DNA from: Aurantiochytrium sp. KH105
Taxonomy: Eukaryota; Sar; Bigyra; Thraustochytrida; Thraustochytriidae
Direction of reading: 5' to 3'
NCBI GenBank assembly: GCA_003116975.1
Contig: BGKB01000275.1
Coordinates: forward strand, 1 to 54,023
DNA: 54,023 bases
The notes beneath the pieces are model-generated. The model made no database searches. It had not been told where the DNA came from and saw nothing but the letters and a program-made list of their open reading frames with translations. A program made the translations under genes and the position numbers. Shown in pieces: positions 1 to 9,819 of this stretch; position 1 is the first letter of the stretch, and every line of letters begins with the position of its first letter.

Positions 1-2
1 TT

Positions 3-488
3 TTGAGCAGGCGCAGGAGACCTCGCGCCCAGCCTGCGCCCGCGGACCTCCTTATCTGGTTCAGTATCGACGGCGAGGACGAAGACGACGACGACGACGA
101 GGAGGAGGAGGAGGTACTAGAGGGGTCCTTTGACTGCACCGATGCCGAAGTCTCCATCGTCGTCAGCAGTAGCAGTAGCAGTAGCGAGAGCATCCTTGGC
201 CCCAAGGACATTGCATGTACAGACTTGAAGCACATTCATGGCAGCAGCGCCGCAGAGGACAAACACGAGGACGAGGAGAATGCGAGCGTCGACCCCGCAG
301 CAGGACCGCATGACCTGAGTCGATCAAATTCGGGAGAATCATGCGTGTCCGCGAACCCAGAGGACGAGGAATCGAAAGACGCTGAGCGCGCCGAGTTCCC
401 TGCACACACAATCGAGACGCACAGGAAGAGGACTCCACCTGTATCACCAATTCTCCCACATCATCGCCATCGACCCGCATATCTTTAA
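3..488 (+). CDS. C-terminal part of an acidic, low-complexity protein (5' end outside window)
   Basis: The reading frame is open to the left edge of the window and ends with TAA at 486-488, so this would be the 3' end of a gene starting upstream; no ATG marks a start here. The visible 161 residues begin with a basic stretch, followed by an unbroken run of Asp and Glu (about residues 25-37), a serine run (about 55-62) and a Ser/Asp/Glu-rich tail. No catalytic or fold motif is visible. Such composition is typical of disordered tails of nuclear or regulatory proteins, but that is inference. It converges with the gene ending at 923. The frame could also be a chance open frame in GAC/GAG-rich DNA, so confidence is limited. 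Confidence 0.4.
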   Translation: MSRRRRPRAQPAPADLLIWFSIDGEDEDDDDDEEEEEVLEGSFDCTDAEVSIVVSSSSSSSESILGPKDIACTDLKHIHGSSAAEDKHEDEENASVDPAAGPHDLSRSNSGESCVSANPEDEESKDAERAEFPAHTIETHRKRTPPVSPILPHHRHRPAYL

Positions 489-922
489 ATGACTGATGCG
501 ATAGGCAGCGAGCTGGTTCACAGCTCGACCAAATCCTTTTTCCCCCCTCCTGTACTCTAGTTTGTTCGCGACGACGCTTTCCGCGGTACGATGTATGTAT
601 ATTGGCCTTGTACCCGCGCACAGTCTTGTCGTCTACTTATATAATCAAATCAAATCATATCAAATCAAATCAAATCATTTTCACAGCATAAGAAAATTGT
701 TTGCATGACGGTCCGGAAGATCAATGCAAAGTTAAGGGGGCTTCGTTGTCGCGAAGCGTAGTGAGCAAAAGCTTTTTGTCTGGAAATTTACAAATTAATT
801 TCCTCTTGTCTCTGATTCGTTCGCGACGACACTTTGGATTGAACGACTTGATGCCTTGTACCCACGCACAGTCTCGATTTCGAGTCGATCGTTCCACATT
901 TATTCTTCGTTGTTGATAGTAC
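489..922. other. Convergent 3' intergenic region with degenerate repeats
   Basis: No gene is supported here. It contains an AATCA pentanucleotide array at 643-680 and a degenerate direct repeat: 564-625 and 819-874 share GTTCGCGACGAC at one end and a CCTTGTACCC(G/A)CGCACAGTCT block at the other. The single 71-codon ORF at 701-916 has no recognisable features. The region probably carries the 3' UTRs of the two converging genes. Confidence 0.5.
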
Positions 923-2719
923 TCATGTACACTGCCGCGACTGAGGCAAAGGACTCAAACCGTACTGCATGGCAATATCATCAAAAGGCCGCTCCGTGAC
1001 CTCCTCCAAATACGTCTCCATGCAATGTGGGTTGTAAGCGAGCGCGCGAGGCGGTGGAGGGCGCAACAAAACCTCGCGTGCCGGAGGTCCCATGCCGAGA
1101 CTCTCGCTGTCGCTACACCGACTTGCCGCAACGTCTTCAAGCACGAGAGCTCCAAGCTGACTCTGCACGAATCGTCGAGCGAGCGGTGAGCGCAAGAGAT
1201 CCCTGAGCGCGTCGACATTTGAGACGGTATGCAAATCGGCTGCCTCGACGTCAAGAACTTCTTGTCGAACCGCAGATGAGTCACTTTCCGCAACATCCAT
1301 GTTGAAAGCCTCGTCGGCAGCCTCTGCAGCCACCGGTGTCGCCGCCATAGAGCTTGCGCGGGAGCGCTTTCGACCGCGAAACGAAGAAGTCAAACGCGTC
1401 CAGACTGCGGTGGCCGCTCCATCAAACGAGTGTGCCCGACCACGGCGCGTAAGCAAAGCTGGCTGCTGCGTTCCATCTTCAGAATTCTCGCCCGCTCGAG
1501 CGGTTGTCGGGAACTTTCTGCTGGTGTCGGTGATCATGGTGGCCATCGCCCCGGCAGGATCTCTCTGCAACACACCGAGCAAAGATGCAATGGCCGCGTC
1601 CGCACGCTCAGCAAAGGGCTGCAAAACATCGGCATGTAACATCTCAGAGAGAGCGTTTTCCATCGCGCAAAGTCCGTACGGGTCAAGATGGCCAGACGGC
1701 GCCAAGACGCTGGGCTGCAAGGAGACCAAGACGCGTGCGAGAATCATTCCTTCAAAGGCCACTACAGCAAGAACGCGAGGTTCGAGCACACAGTCTGAAC
1801 CAGGACGTTGCGCTGCAAATGTTGGTATGCGTGCCCCGGTATCGCGGTCCACCGCAGCATACAGATTGATGACGCGGCGCGTTGGACAACCCGTATGAAA
1901 CAGATCGCCCTCAATCGTAAGGGTTCGATAGACATCGTGAACATCCGCTGCGCAGAGTGAAGAATGCACGAGCGCGCCATTGGCCAGAACGAGAGAGCCG
2001 ACGCCAAGACATAGGTCAGCCTCGTCAAAGGTATCGTTGTGCGCCTCAACATGCTGATCGACGAGGTCCATGGCCTCCTCAATGTCGGTTCTTGCGTCCG
2101 CGTGCTCGAGTTCGACAAAGCTTGGCGCATCAAAGACAACGTCCGCGTAAACTCTTGATAGAATTGAAAAGATGCGATTCGTGAGGGGAGCGCGAAGTGC
2201 AAGTGGATGGAAAAAGGGCACGAAAACATCAAAGACGAGCGGGTCGACAACTGCACGTATCCATGGCGCGTGATTCATCCATCGTGACGGTGGGCCAAGA
2301 CGAACAAGTAGTGCGTCTCGAGCGTCCTGCGCTGCGCCCTTGAGGAGCGCGGGGAAGCGTGCATCGGCCGCGAGCGCGCTGCGCACCGCGAGCGTTAAGT
2401 CATTGTTAACGGCGCAAAAGACGACAACTACATCATCCTTGACGAGGACTTGTGCACAATCTGCGCGGCGCGTAGCAGCAAGTTCTACGGGGCGCGAATC
2501 GTCTTGCTTGTTTTCGTTTTCTTTGTGAACGGCAGCGGCGCCGAGGTTGAGTGCCAAAAGGTCGAAGATCTCCTTGTCGATTTGTTCCGTGTCGCGCAAG
2601 AGTCGAGGCGAGCCGGTCAGCATCTCGTGCTCCCGATTCGCCAGTGTCCTGACAATTGCCCACTCGAGGCCTTCTTGACGCGCGTCCCTAGTATCGGGTC
2701 CCGAGCCTTGTTGCTGCAT
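923..2719 (-). CDS. Putative INTU/CCZ1/HPS4-like longin-domain protein
   Basis: The frame is open up to 3127, but the first 136 codons of that longer version are arginine/serine/alanine-rich and look like translated 5' UTR. I choose the ATG at 2717-2719, giving 598 residues. Residues about 95-300 alternate beta-like and helical segments. The segment GSLVLANGALVHSSL (about 241-255) followed by an Asp-Val-x-x-Val-Tyr helix resembles the 'own-product, surface, side-exposed' pattern of the second longin domains in CCZ1, INTU and HPS4, which work in Rab activation or, for INTU, in ciliogenesis (CPLANE complex). The C-terminal third is charged and Ser/Arg-rich, probably disordered. That a real protein is encoded is likely; the family call is tentative and rests on pattern memory only. 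It is divergent from the poly(A) polymerase gene. Confidence 0.55.
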   Translation of the reverse strand: MQQQGSGPDTRDARQEGLEWAIVRTLANREHEMLTGSPRLLRDTEQIDKEIFDLLALNLGAAAVHKENENKQDDSRPVELAATRRADCAQVLVKDDVVVVFCAVNNDLTLAVRSALAADARFPALLKGAAQDARDALLVRLGPPSRWMNHAPWIRAVVDPLVFDVFVPFFHPLALRAPLTNRIFSILSRVYADVVFDAPSFVELEHADARTDIEEAMDLVDQHVEAHNDTFDEADLCLGVGSLVLANGALVHSSLCAADVHDVYRTLTIEGDLFHTGCPTRRVINLYAAVDRDTGARIPTFAAQRPGSDCVLEPRVLAVVAFEGMILARVLVSLQPSVLAPSGHLDPYGLCAMENALSEMLHADVLQPFAERADAAIASLLGVLQRDPAGAMATMITDTSRKFPTTARAGENSEDGTQQPALLTRRGRAHSFDGAATAVWTRLTSSFRGRKRSRASSMAATPVAAEAADEAFNMDVAESDSSAVRQEVLDVEAADLHTVSNVDALRDLLRSPLARRFVQSQLGALVLEDVAASRCSDSESLGMGPPAREVLLRPPPPRALAYNPHCMETYLEEVTERPFDDIAMQYGLSPLPQSRQCT

Positions 2720-3457
2720 TCTCTCTTGTCGCGTTGCTTTCCGTTCGTTCTCAACGTCGACTCCTGCTTTCCAAGGGAAGCGCAACGACGAGAATGACAA
2801 CGACGAAAACAGTGCTCTTGGCCTCTGGTGCTCGTGCTCGTGGCTCCTTTGGCGCGCAGCGAGCGACCCTCGCGCTCGCCCGCAGACGCTGCTTGCAACG
2901 GCGGCTCGTGCTCGAGGACCAAGCTCTGTTTTCTCTGCGCTCTCTTCCTTCGCCTTTATCCCTCGCTCTCTCCTTATCCACGGAGGAAGGGCAGAGCGAG
3001 GCGAGCGAGGCGAGCGAGGCAAACGAGGTTCTCGCGCTGCCACGGCGACGTCGGCGGCGGCGGCGGCGGCGGGCGAGAGCGCGCGCGCCGGGCAGGAGAG
3101 CGGAGACGCGTCGGCCGGCGCGTCCACCTTGGCGAGACAGCTACGGCGGGCGAGATTCGAACAAGACGGGGAGAGCTCGACTGTCTGGCCCTGGCGGCAG
3201 CGACGACGCTCGAGGGAGAAGACGAAGCGCGCGCGCGCGCGCGCCTACGCAGCTTTGCGACGGCGTGGTGGTGGTGACGACGACGACAAAGACGACAAAG
3301 ACGGTCACCGTGACGCATACGGACTTGCGGATCTTTGGTTGAAGCAATCGATATTCCGCAGCCGCTTCTACTTTTTGCAAGCTTTGGCGAGGACGAGCGA
3401 GCGCTTGTGCTATACTAGCACTCAGCTGGATTCCAGTTCACTCTCCACTTTCTTAAG
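2720..3457. promoter_or_regulatory. Bidirectional promoter region between the longin-like gene and poly(A) polymerase
   Basis: The two flanking genes start back to back, so this 738-bp stretch must hold both promoters and both 5' UTRs. Visible sequence features are a purine/pyrimidine-biased GCGAG array near 2995-3020, a GGC run at about 3050-3071, an alternating GC dinucleotide tract at 3227-3244 and a GAC/GAA-rich stretch at 3275-3300. No TATA box is obvious. Long open frames across it are low-complexity and in no frame resemble a protein family. Confidence 0.5.
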
Positions 3458-5575
3458 ATGATGCAGAGCGATGGAGCGATGAGCCGGTTCATACCGTGGT
3501 ACGCCGAGCTGGACGTGCAGGCACCAACAAAGGAGGACGAAGAGCGCACTGCGGAGCTGCAGGCCTTTATTGACGATGTAGCACCGCTCGAAACAAAGGA
3601 GCAGCAGCGGGTGCGCCTCACGCTGCTAGAGAACCTTCGCGACATGCTGAACGCCTGGGTCCTCAACAAACTCGAGGAGAAACACGTAATTGTGGAGCTC
3701 GAGGAGGGCGAGCTCGCTGGGCGCGTCTTTGTGTCGGGCTCGTACCGTCTGGGTGTGAACACGCGAGGTTCCGATATCGATACAATTTGTACGATTCCAA
3801 TGTCGCTGTCGCGCGAAGAGTTTTTTTCGGAAGAGGACGGCATGGTGCAGCTCTTGAGAGCTCGGCCCGAGGTCTCGTACGTGAACCCCGTGACAGGCGC
3901 GCGCGTGCCCATTATCGAGGTCGTTTGGAACGACATTGAGCTCGACGTACTTTGCGCGGTGATCAATCGGCCGCGGGTTCCACAGCGGCCTGAGGACCTA
4001 TTGGATGACCAGATCCTCGTGGGCATGGATGATGTGAGTCAGATCACGCTGAACGGTCCGCGCGTGACCGAGCTCATTTCGAACTTGGTACCCAAGGCAA
4101 AGCCTTACAAGCTGGTGCTGCGCTGCGTGCGTTATTGGGCCAAGCAACGGGGCGTGTACTCGAACAAGATCGGTTTCTTGGGTGGCGTGAACTGGGCTAT
4201 CCTGGTGGCCTTTGTGTGCCAGGTGTACCCGGCGGCTGCGCCAAGCCGGCTTTTGACGGAGTTTTTCGAGCTTTATAAGGTGTGGCAATGGCCAACAGAG
4301 ATTCGTCTGTGTCATCCGTATGAAGTGGATGGTCTGAATGCGGACCAGTGGGAGCATCGGCCGGGAGAGCTGATGCCGATTATTACGCCAGCGTATCCGT
4401 GCATGAACTCGTCATACACGGTGTCCAAGTACACGTTGCGAATCATGACGGAGGAGTTTGTGCGAGGCGCCAAGTTGTGCAAGAACGTGCGGCTCCCTGG
4501 GCCCGACAGCAAGGGCGTTGCGGGCACGGGTTCGATATGGGCGCCGGTCTTTCGTCGGACAGAGTTTTTTGTGCGTTTTGGGACGTACTTTGTCATCAAG
4601 GCGACGGCGCCAACGGATGATCAGCTGAACCGCTGGAGTGGCTGGATTGAGGCACGCACACGCAAGCTCCTCGAGGAGCTCGACCGTCACGCCATGGAAC
4701 ATGTGTATCCGTTTCCTAAAAAGTTTTCGCACGCGGATGTCGCCGTTCCGTTTGATCCGAACAAGAAGATTAAGGGCACAGCAAATGACGACGAAAAAGA
4801 GGAGGAAAACAAGAACGACGAAGGCAAGGACAAAGACAATGAGGATTCGACGAGTACCTCAAAGGACTCGGGCGCGGAGCCCGCCTCATACTGGTACGTG
4901 GGTTTAAAACCGCACCCAATCAACACGGTCCGACATGGGCCCAAGGTGGACCTTTCGATGGCAGCAGCGGCATGGATCGGACTCATCAAAACGTGGGACG
5001 GCCATGAGCCCGGCATGGACATTACGACGATGTTGTGCAAGTGGAAGCAGCTTCCGGACGACCCTGATCTCTTTCCTGATGGCAAAGAAGCCTCGAAGGC
5101 GGAGCATCAGCAAATCATGGCGCGCGTGAAGCGTGAGAACGCGTGGCTGCGCAGCACTTTGCTTGAAGCCAACGGGTCTGCTGCTGACGCCAATGTAGCT
5201 GAGGTGACGCAAGGCGATGGCGAGGATTCGTCAAAGGTGGGAATGGCGGAGACGGAGGCCGAAGCGGGCGCCAAGGCCGAGGCAGCTGCGGCTGTAAAAG
5301 AGGAAGTCGATGGGGTCAAGATGGAGACCGCCAACGGTAGCAAGAACGGTGTGGTGAAGACAGAGGTGGTCAAGGAAGAGGAAGAAGAGGGCGAGCGTCG
5401 TGCCAATGTGCAGCGCATGCAGGATCTGCTAGGGAAGCGTGTACGTGAGGGTCAGGAAGCGCAAGCGGCCAAGGAGGCGATGAAGCGCGCCAAGACAATT
5501 TCGGGCAACAACTTTTTTGATCTGCCCAAGGTCGAGGGCATTAACACGCGTGCGCGAATTTCGAACTTTCGGTAA
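3458..5575 (+). CDS. Canonical nuclear poly(A) polymerase
   Basis: This 705-residue protein would add poly(A) tails to cleaved pre-mRNA in the nucleus. The nucleotidyltransferase core is clear: SGSYRLGV (93-100) and GSDIDT (104-109) carry two metal-binding aspartates, D106 and D108, and the third is D163 in IELDVLC. The central domain has the family-typical IGFLGGVNWAILVA (238-251) and LMPIITPAYP (305-314) segments. The RNA-binding domain follows (about 370-425, FGTYFVIKATAPT). An acidic Lys/Glu linker at about 440-475 interrupts the C-terminal part. The tail (about 575-700) contains four psi-K-x-E sites, at K614, K621, K634 and K639, and a basic stretch at about 660-680 that may act as a nuclear signal. 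The start at 3458 (MM) directly precedes the conserved N-terminal region; upstream frames are not family-like. Family assignment is secure. Confidence 0.95.
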   Translation: MMQSDGAMSRFIPWYAELDVQAPTKEDEERTAELQAFIDDVAPLETKEQQRVRLTLLENLRDMLNAWVLNKLEEKHVIVELEEGELAGRVFVSGSYRLGVNTRGSDIDTICTIPMSLSREEFFSEEDGMVQLLRARPEVSYVNPVTGARVPIIEVVWNDIELDVLCAVINRPRVPQRPEDLLDDQILVGMDDVSQITLNGPRVTELISNLVPKAKPYKLVLRCVRYWAKQRGVYSNKIGFLGGVNWAILVAFVCQVYPAAAPSRLLTEFFELYKVWQWPTEIRLCHPYEVDGLNADQWEHRPGELMPIITPAYPCMNSSYTVSKYTLRIMTEEFVRGAKLCKNVRLPGPDSKGVAGTGSIWAPVFRRTEFFVRFGTYFVIKATAPTDDQLNRWSGWIEARTRKLLEELDRHAMEHVYPFPKKFSHADVAVPFDPNKKIKGTANDDEKEEENKNDEGKDKDNEDSTSTSKDSGAEPASYWYVGLKPHPINTVRHGPKVDLSMAAAAWIGLIKTWDGHEPGMDITTMLCKWKQLPDDPDLFPDGKEASKAEHQQIMARVKRENAWLRSTLLEANGSAADANVAEVTQGDGEDSSKVGMAETEAEAGAKAEAAAAVKEEVDGVKMETANGSKNGVVKTEVVKEEEEEGERRANVQRMQDLLGKRVREGQEAQAAKEAMKRAKTISGNNFFDLPKVEGINTRARISNFR

Positions 5576-6674
5576 CAATTACAAGCATCATTTCTATTTT
5601 CTTTTTTTCTTTTTCTGTCTCTGCACGATTTCGCTGCCGATACTATCATGCGTGTAGACTCAATCCAGAGTCGCTGGCTGAGCACTAGATTTTTCGCACT
5701 TCAGGTCGCGAGGGGTAATACTTTATCTTTCTTTTTCTGGTTATTCTCCTTTGATCCATAATAGTGCAGTGCATCGCGCAGAACCGTGCGCAGTGCAGTG
5801 CAGTGTTGGCTGGTGCAAAACACCACCACTACCCTAACACTGATGGCTGCCCTTGGCCATTTGACCAGCACATTACGTTATACCTGGATAGTCCCTGGAT
5901 GCCTGGATGCCGGGACGCCTGCCAGGCAGCCAGCCAGGCTGCCTGCCTACCTGCTTGGCGTGTCCGTGCCTGCTCTGCAGCTGCTCTGCTGTGCTTTGCT
6001 GTACTGTGCACTGCTGTGCCAACAGACGCGTGTCGCAAGTATTGCCCCAAGTGATCACTGACCTACCTGCACGATCGAGTCAGTACGCGCTCGACGTGCC
6101 GTCCGTCGACCACAACAAAAGTTCCGTTCCGAACGGGAGCTGCGTTGCGGCAGAAATCGGAGGTCCGGTGAGTTTGCAAATGTCTCTTTGCCCACTGGTC
6201 CCTGCATAAAACTCACTGTCAGACTCACTTCAACTTTCGTAATAAGTTGACTTGTCGCAGTATAGTATACTACGAGAAAGAGGAGGAACCGGCAGCGGTG
6301 TCAATCAGCGAGAGGAAGACACTCAATCGCGCAGGCAGATCACCTCGCAGGTCCGCGGCGGCGTGCGAACACAGGCAGCGCAGCGCAGCGCAGCACAGCC
6401 CAGCACAGCGGAGTGCAGCGCAACGCGACGCCACGCAACGCCACGCAAGGTCGCGCGTCGCGGAGCGTCGTGGAGCGCTGCAGGCAAGCGCAGCGGAGCG
6501 AAGAACAAGACGCGCAACGTACGTAGATAGGGGAAAGAGACAGACGGAGCGAGCGCAATCTTGAGAGCGCTCGAGCGTCTGCCATCGTCGGGTGCGGGCG
6601 TGCAGCAGCAGGTGATAAGAAGACGCTCGGGCGCGTGGAGCTTTTGAAAGGACAGCAACAGCAGGCAGTGCAGA
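5576..6674 (+). other. Intergenic region between poly(A) polymerase and CFAP97-like gene
   Basis: I see no gene. The first part is a T-rich stretch (5590-5620) likely belonging to the poly(A) polymerase 3' UTR. At 5765-5815 short GCAGT and CAGTG motifs recur, and at 5895-5960 GCCTG/CAGGC words form imperfect inverted repeats. The interval 6373-6450 is a degenerate GCAGC/CACAG/CAACGC array upstream of the next gene and probably lies in its promoter or 5' UTR. The ORFs here are short and translate these repeats. Confidence 0.5.
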
Positions 6675-7421
6675 ATGTACGCGTACTACAAGGCGATGCC
6701 GTCGGCAAATCCGCTGATTACGGAGAAGATGCAGAAGCGCAAGGTGCAGCAGCACAAGAAAAAACTCAAATCAATCACGTGCTCCGTGGACAACACGCCG
6801 CCGCAGCACTGGAAGCAGCGGCCGCGGCGAAACCTGAAGAAGGAGCAGCTGATGCAGGAGCGCGGCGCGGCGATCGAGCGTGAAAATCGCATTTTGCTGG
6901 ACAAGATGGCGACCATCATGCACGCGAAAAAGCCCGCGACGCCGGGCGTCGGCGGGGATCCGGCGGGGAGCTCGCGCCACGGCGCGGCGCGGAGCTTGAA
7001 TGAGTCGTACCGGGAGCGCGAAATGCGGCGCATCGCCACGCAGAATGTGCAAATCCTCAAGAGGATTCAATCGAGCAAACCGACGTACTCTGCGGTGCAA
7101 TGGGAGGAGGAGCGCCGTCGCAACGAGGACATTTTGCGCAACATGGTCTTGTACAAGAACTCGCTTCCGCTGCTTTCGCGGCCGAATAGTCCAAAGCGGC
7201 GACGACCACGTACGGGCCGCCAGGGCGTATCGCAGGTAGCCTCGTCACCCTCGCTGCTCACGACGCGGCCTTCGACGGCACCAGGGTCGGAGGCCGTGAA
7301 CACCGTTGTTGCTGGCTCTGCAGTGGCTACAACTGTCGCATCATCCTTGTCAAATCCCGCTCCTTCATCTCAAAAAGGTGCCGTGGCAGGCTCTGACGAT
7401 GCAATGGATCTTTCCCAATGA
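6675..7421 (+). CDS. CFAP97/Hemingway-domain ciliary protein
   Basis: The 248-residue product carries a basic N-terminus (residues 18-55, many Lys/Arg/Gln) and then the helical signature seen in CFAP97 (KIAA1430/Hemingway) proteins: an Ile-Glu-Arg-Glu-Asn-Arg-x-Leu-Leu helix at 67-82, and a second helix with RIATQNVQILKRIQSSKPTY at about 119-138 followed by W143 and an acidic/basic helix to about 157. In the family, the pattern 'E-N-x-x-(L/I)-L-x-R-(L/I)-x-x-x-K-P-x-Y' is the hallmark. Proteins of this family act in motile cilia or flagella, consistent with a zoosporic organism. The C-terminal 80 residues are Ser/Pro/Arg-rich and probably disordered. The start ATG at 6675 is the first in frame near the domain. 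The family call is fairly confident; a precise role cannot be read from sequence. Confidence 0.8.
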   Translation: MYAYYKAMPSANPLITEKMQKRKVQQHKKKLKSITCSVDNTPPQHWKQRPRRNLKKEQLMQERGAAIERENRILLDKMATIMHAKKPATPGVGGDPAGSSRHGAARSLNESYREREMRRIATQNVQILKRIQSSKPTYSAVQWEEERRRNEDILRNMVLYKNSLPLLSRPNSPKRRRPRTGRQGVSQVASSPSLLTTRPSTAPGSEAVNTVVAGSAVATTVASSLSNPAPSSQKGAVAGSDDAMDLSQ

Positions 7422-7540
7422 CCTTTTTATGACGCGTGAATTGATAGAGAAGACAAGAAAGAAGAAGAGCTAGGCCTAAAACGATGATGAAGAAGAAGAA
7501 GCACCTGATGATGTCGTATACCGACGATGCCAGCACCGCT

Positions 7541-7572
7541 CCCCTCCCCCTCCCCCCCCACCTCACCCCACC
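7541..7572. other. C-run tract, potential G-quadruplex on the minus strand
   Basis: Five runs of four or more cytosines lie within about 32 bp (CCCCTCCCCC, TCCCCCCCCA, ACCCCACC). The complementary strand therefore has four or more closely spaced G-runs, the arrangement that allows G-quadruplex folding. It lies just downstream of the CFAP97-like gene. Confidence 0.6.
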
Positions 7573-7700
7573 TACCACGCACGGCCGCCTGTAACCCCCG
7601 GGAAAAAAGACGAAACTCATGTCGCTGTCCAGGTCGGTCCGCACCTTCGCCGTCATCTTCCCCTTTTCTTGCGAGCGGTGGACGTCGGCCGATCCAACTT

Positions 7701-7771
7701 GACTCGACTCGATCCGACTCGACCCGACTCGACCCGACCCGACTCGACTCGACTCGACTCGACTCGACTCG
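7701..7771. repeat. GACTC pentanucleotide array
   Basis: About 14 head-to-tail copies of the 5-bp unit GACTC with scattered GACCC and GATCC variants. The last six or seven copies are identical, suggesting recent slippage expansion at the right-hand end. Confidence 0.9.
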
Positions 7772-9063
7772 GGGCCACGCGCCCCCTCGCGGTGGTCAAG
7801 GTCGCGGCACGCTCGGGAAGCCAGCCATGGCACGCGCGCCGTCACGTGCCGCGGCTCGAGGCCGCCGCGCAATGATCGACGATCGCATCGACGCCGGGCT
7901 AAAGTACCTTGAAAGTAACAAGAAGCCACAGCCGCCACGAGCGGACGGAGAGCAGGCGTCCCCGCTGGCGACAAGATCCTTTTTGGACGCGCCGGCGCTT
8001 GAAGAAAGAAAGACCTAAACCGCAGCAGAGCAGAGCGGAGCAGAGGCCAGAGCGGCGCCCAAGGTGGGCTTGACGTCGGCCGTGCCGGTGAATGAAACCT
8101 ACCTCGCAAGGTGACCGTCCTCGTCCACGCGCCTGCGTTTGCCTACGTGCCCGCCGCTTGGAGGCTCGGATCTCGGCCTCTCCTCTATTCAAGTTTCGCT
8201 CGCTAGCCTAGCTCGCTCGCTAGCCTAGCTCGCTGCCCTACCGCCGCCGCGTTTGCGTCACGAAGCCGCGCTTGCCGACGCGCCGCGCCGCGCCGCGCCA
8301 CGCTCGCCGCTTCTGCGCCGCTTCTGCGCCGCTGCTGCGACCTGGCCGCGCCCGCCCCGCGAACGCGAAATCAGGCGCAGCGCGGCGCGAGGGAGGGCGG
8401 GACGGAGGCGGGCAAGCAAGAGTGGAATCGAGGCGCGGCAGGGCCGCCTGCCGGGTCGATCCGCCGCTGGCCAGGCGACTACGAGCAAGCAAGTGCGCGC
8501 GTAGGAAGCAGAGCCGCAGTCCGAGCAGCGCGGGCTTCCTGCGCCGCGATCCGACCCGGCCGGCTCGCAGTGCAGGCAGCTGCAGGGAGGAGCGCAAGGG
8601 GAGGGCGTTGGAAAACATGTGAATGAATGCGCGCACTCGCGGCCGCCATGGCATCTGCAGCTGACCTTGCGTTGCCTTGCCTCCGCGCAGATCGATCTTT
8701 CCTTGCGGCTACTGCGGTCATTCCTTGTTGCGGTTGCTGTTGCGGCGGGCCTTGCCTCGTGGCTTCCGCCGGCGAGCGGCAGCCGCGTCATTCATGGCGG
8801 CTGCAGCTGGTAAGGCGCGGGCTCGGGCTAAGCTCGCCCGGGAACGGCGGTGTTTCTGGAGCGGGCGGTGAGAGAGGAGGAGGGTGCGCGGCCGGGACAG
8901 CCGGTGGGGGCAGACGGCGAGGAGCCAAGGAGCTGCAGCGAAAGCAAGCCAGCTTTGCTTGGCTTAGCTGACTGTGAGGTGGCTAGCTATCAAGCCCAGG
9001 CTGCTGAGGCGCGGTCGACACGGCGCTAGTGGCATGTCTCGTCTGCCGCGCCGCAGCCAGCTT

Positions 9064-9090
9064 CGTCTCGTCTCGTCTCGTCTCGCCTCG
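9064..9090. repeat. TCTCG pentanucleotide array
   Basis: About five copies of CGTCT/TCTCG. The same 5-bp unit recurs as an array at 35852-35880 in a different promoter region of this window. Confidence 0.85.
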
Positions 9091-9779
9091 AACCCCGGCG
9101 CGCGGCCGCGTCGCTGGCGCCGAAAGCCGGGACAGAGCCTGGCGCCGAGCAGCGGTAGCCGCGGGATGCTTCGGGACCTCCGGCTGCTCTCTCGCCGCCA
9201 GCCCTGGCAACGCAAGGTAAGGAAAGGCAAGCCCAGGCAAATCAGTTAAGCAGCGGTGGCGGAAGGAGGGGTAAGGCAAGGCGAATGATCACGGTCGAAG
9301 CCACGCCATTTTACTGTCAAACCCTCCTTGCTTCCTCCTGTTCCAACGCCGCGTCCTCTAGCACAGCTCTACTGATAGTGGCTTATCATACTTACCTCCC
9401 TTCTTCCGGTACGGAGACGCCCTGCTGCGGGCGTCTGCGGGGCCAAAACTTTCTTTTCTTTCCTTTTCCTTCTAAAATTTTCTTTTTCCTTTCTATTTTT
9501 TGGTATTTACTCACAGTCAGGCTGCACGGACAGTGGTCGGTTCTTGGAAAGCAGCCAGCCAGCCAAAACAAACGACCAGTATGGGCCTACTACTACGTGC
9601 CATGGTTGCAGGTCTTGCCGGGCTTGGTTGGCTTCATCGACGCATCGACCAATGCAAGCCATGCAAGCAAGGCGCTCCGCCGCGAGACTCGACGCGGTTG
9701 ACTGACTGACGCGGCCAGCGGCGAACTGCCCGGAGCTCGTCACCGCGCCCTCTCGCGGCGGCTGGCAGTGGCCATGGTA

Positions 9780-9780
<1 letters not shown>

Positions 9781-9819
<39 letters not shown>
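9781..9819. repeat. GGCT tetranucleotide array
   Basis: Nine to ten perfect copies of the tetranucleotide CTGG/GGCT. A shorter array of the same unit occurs at 12417-12441. Confidence 0.95.

Noticed and set aside
3141..3175. tRNA B-box-like sequence (GTTCGAATCTCGCC on the minus strand)
   Set aside because: The flanking bases do not form a T-arm and no A box or acceptor stem pairs with it.
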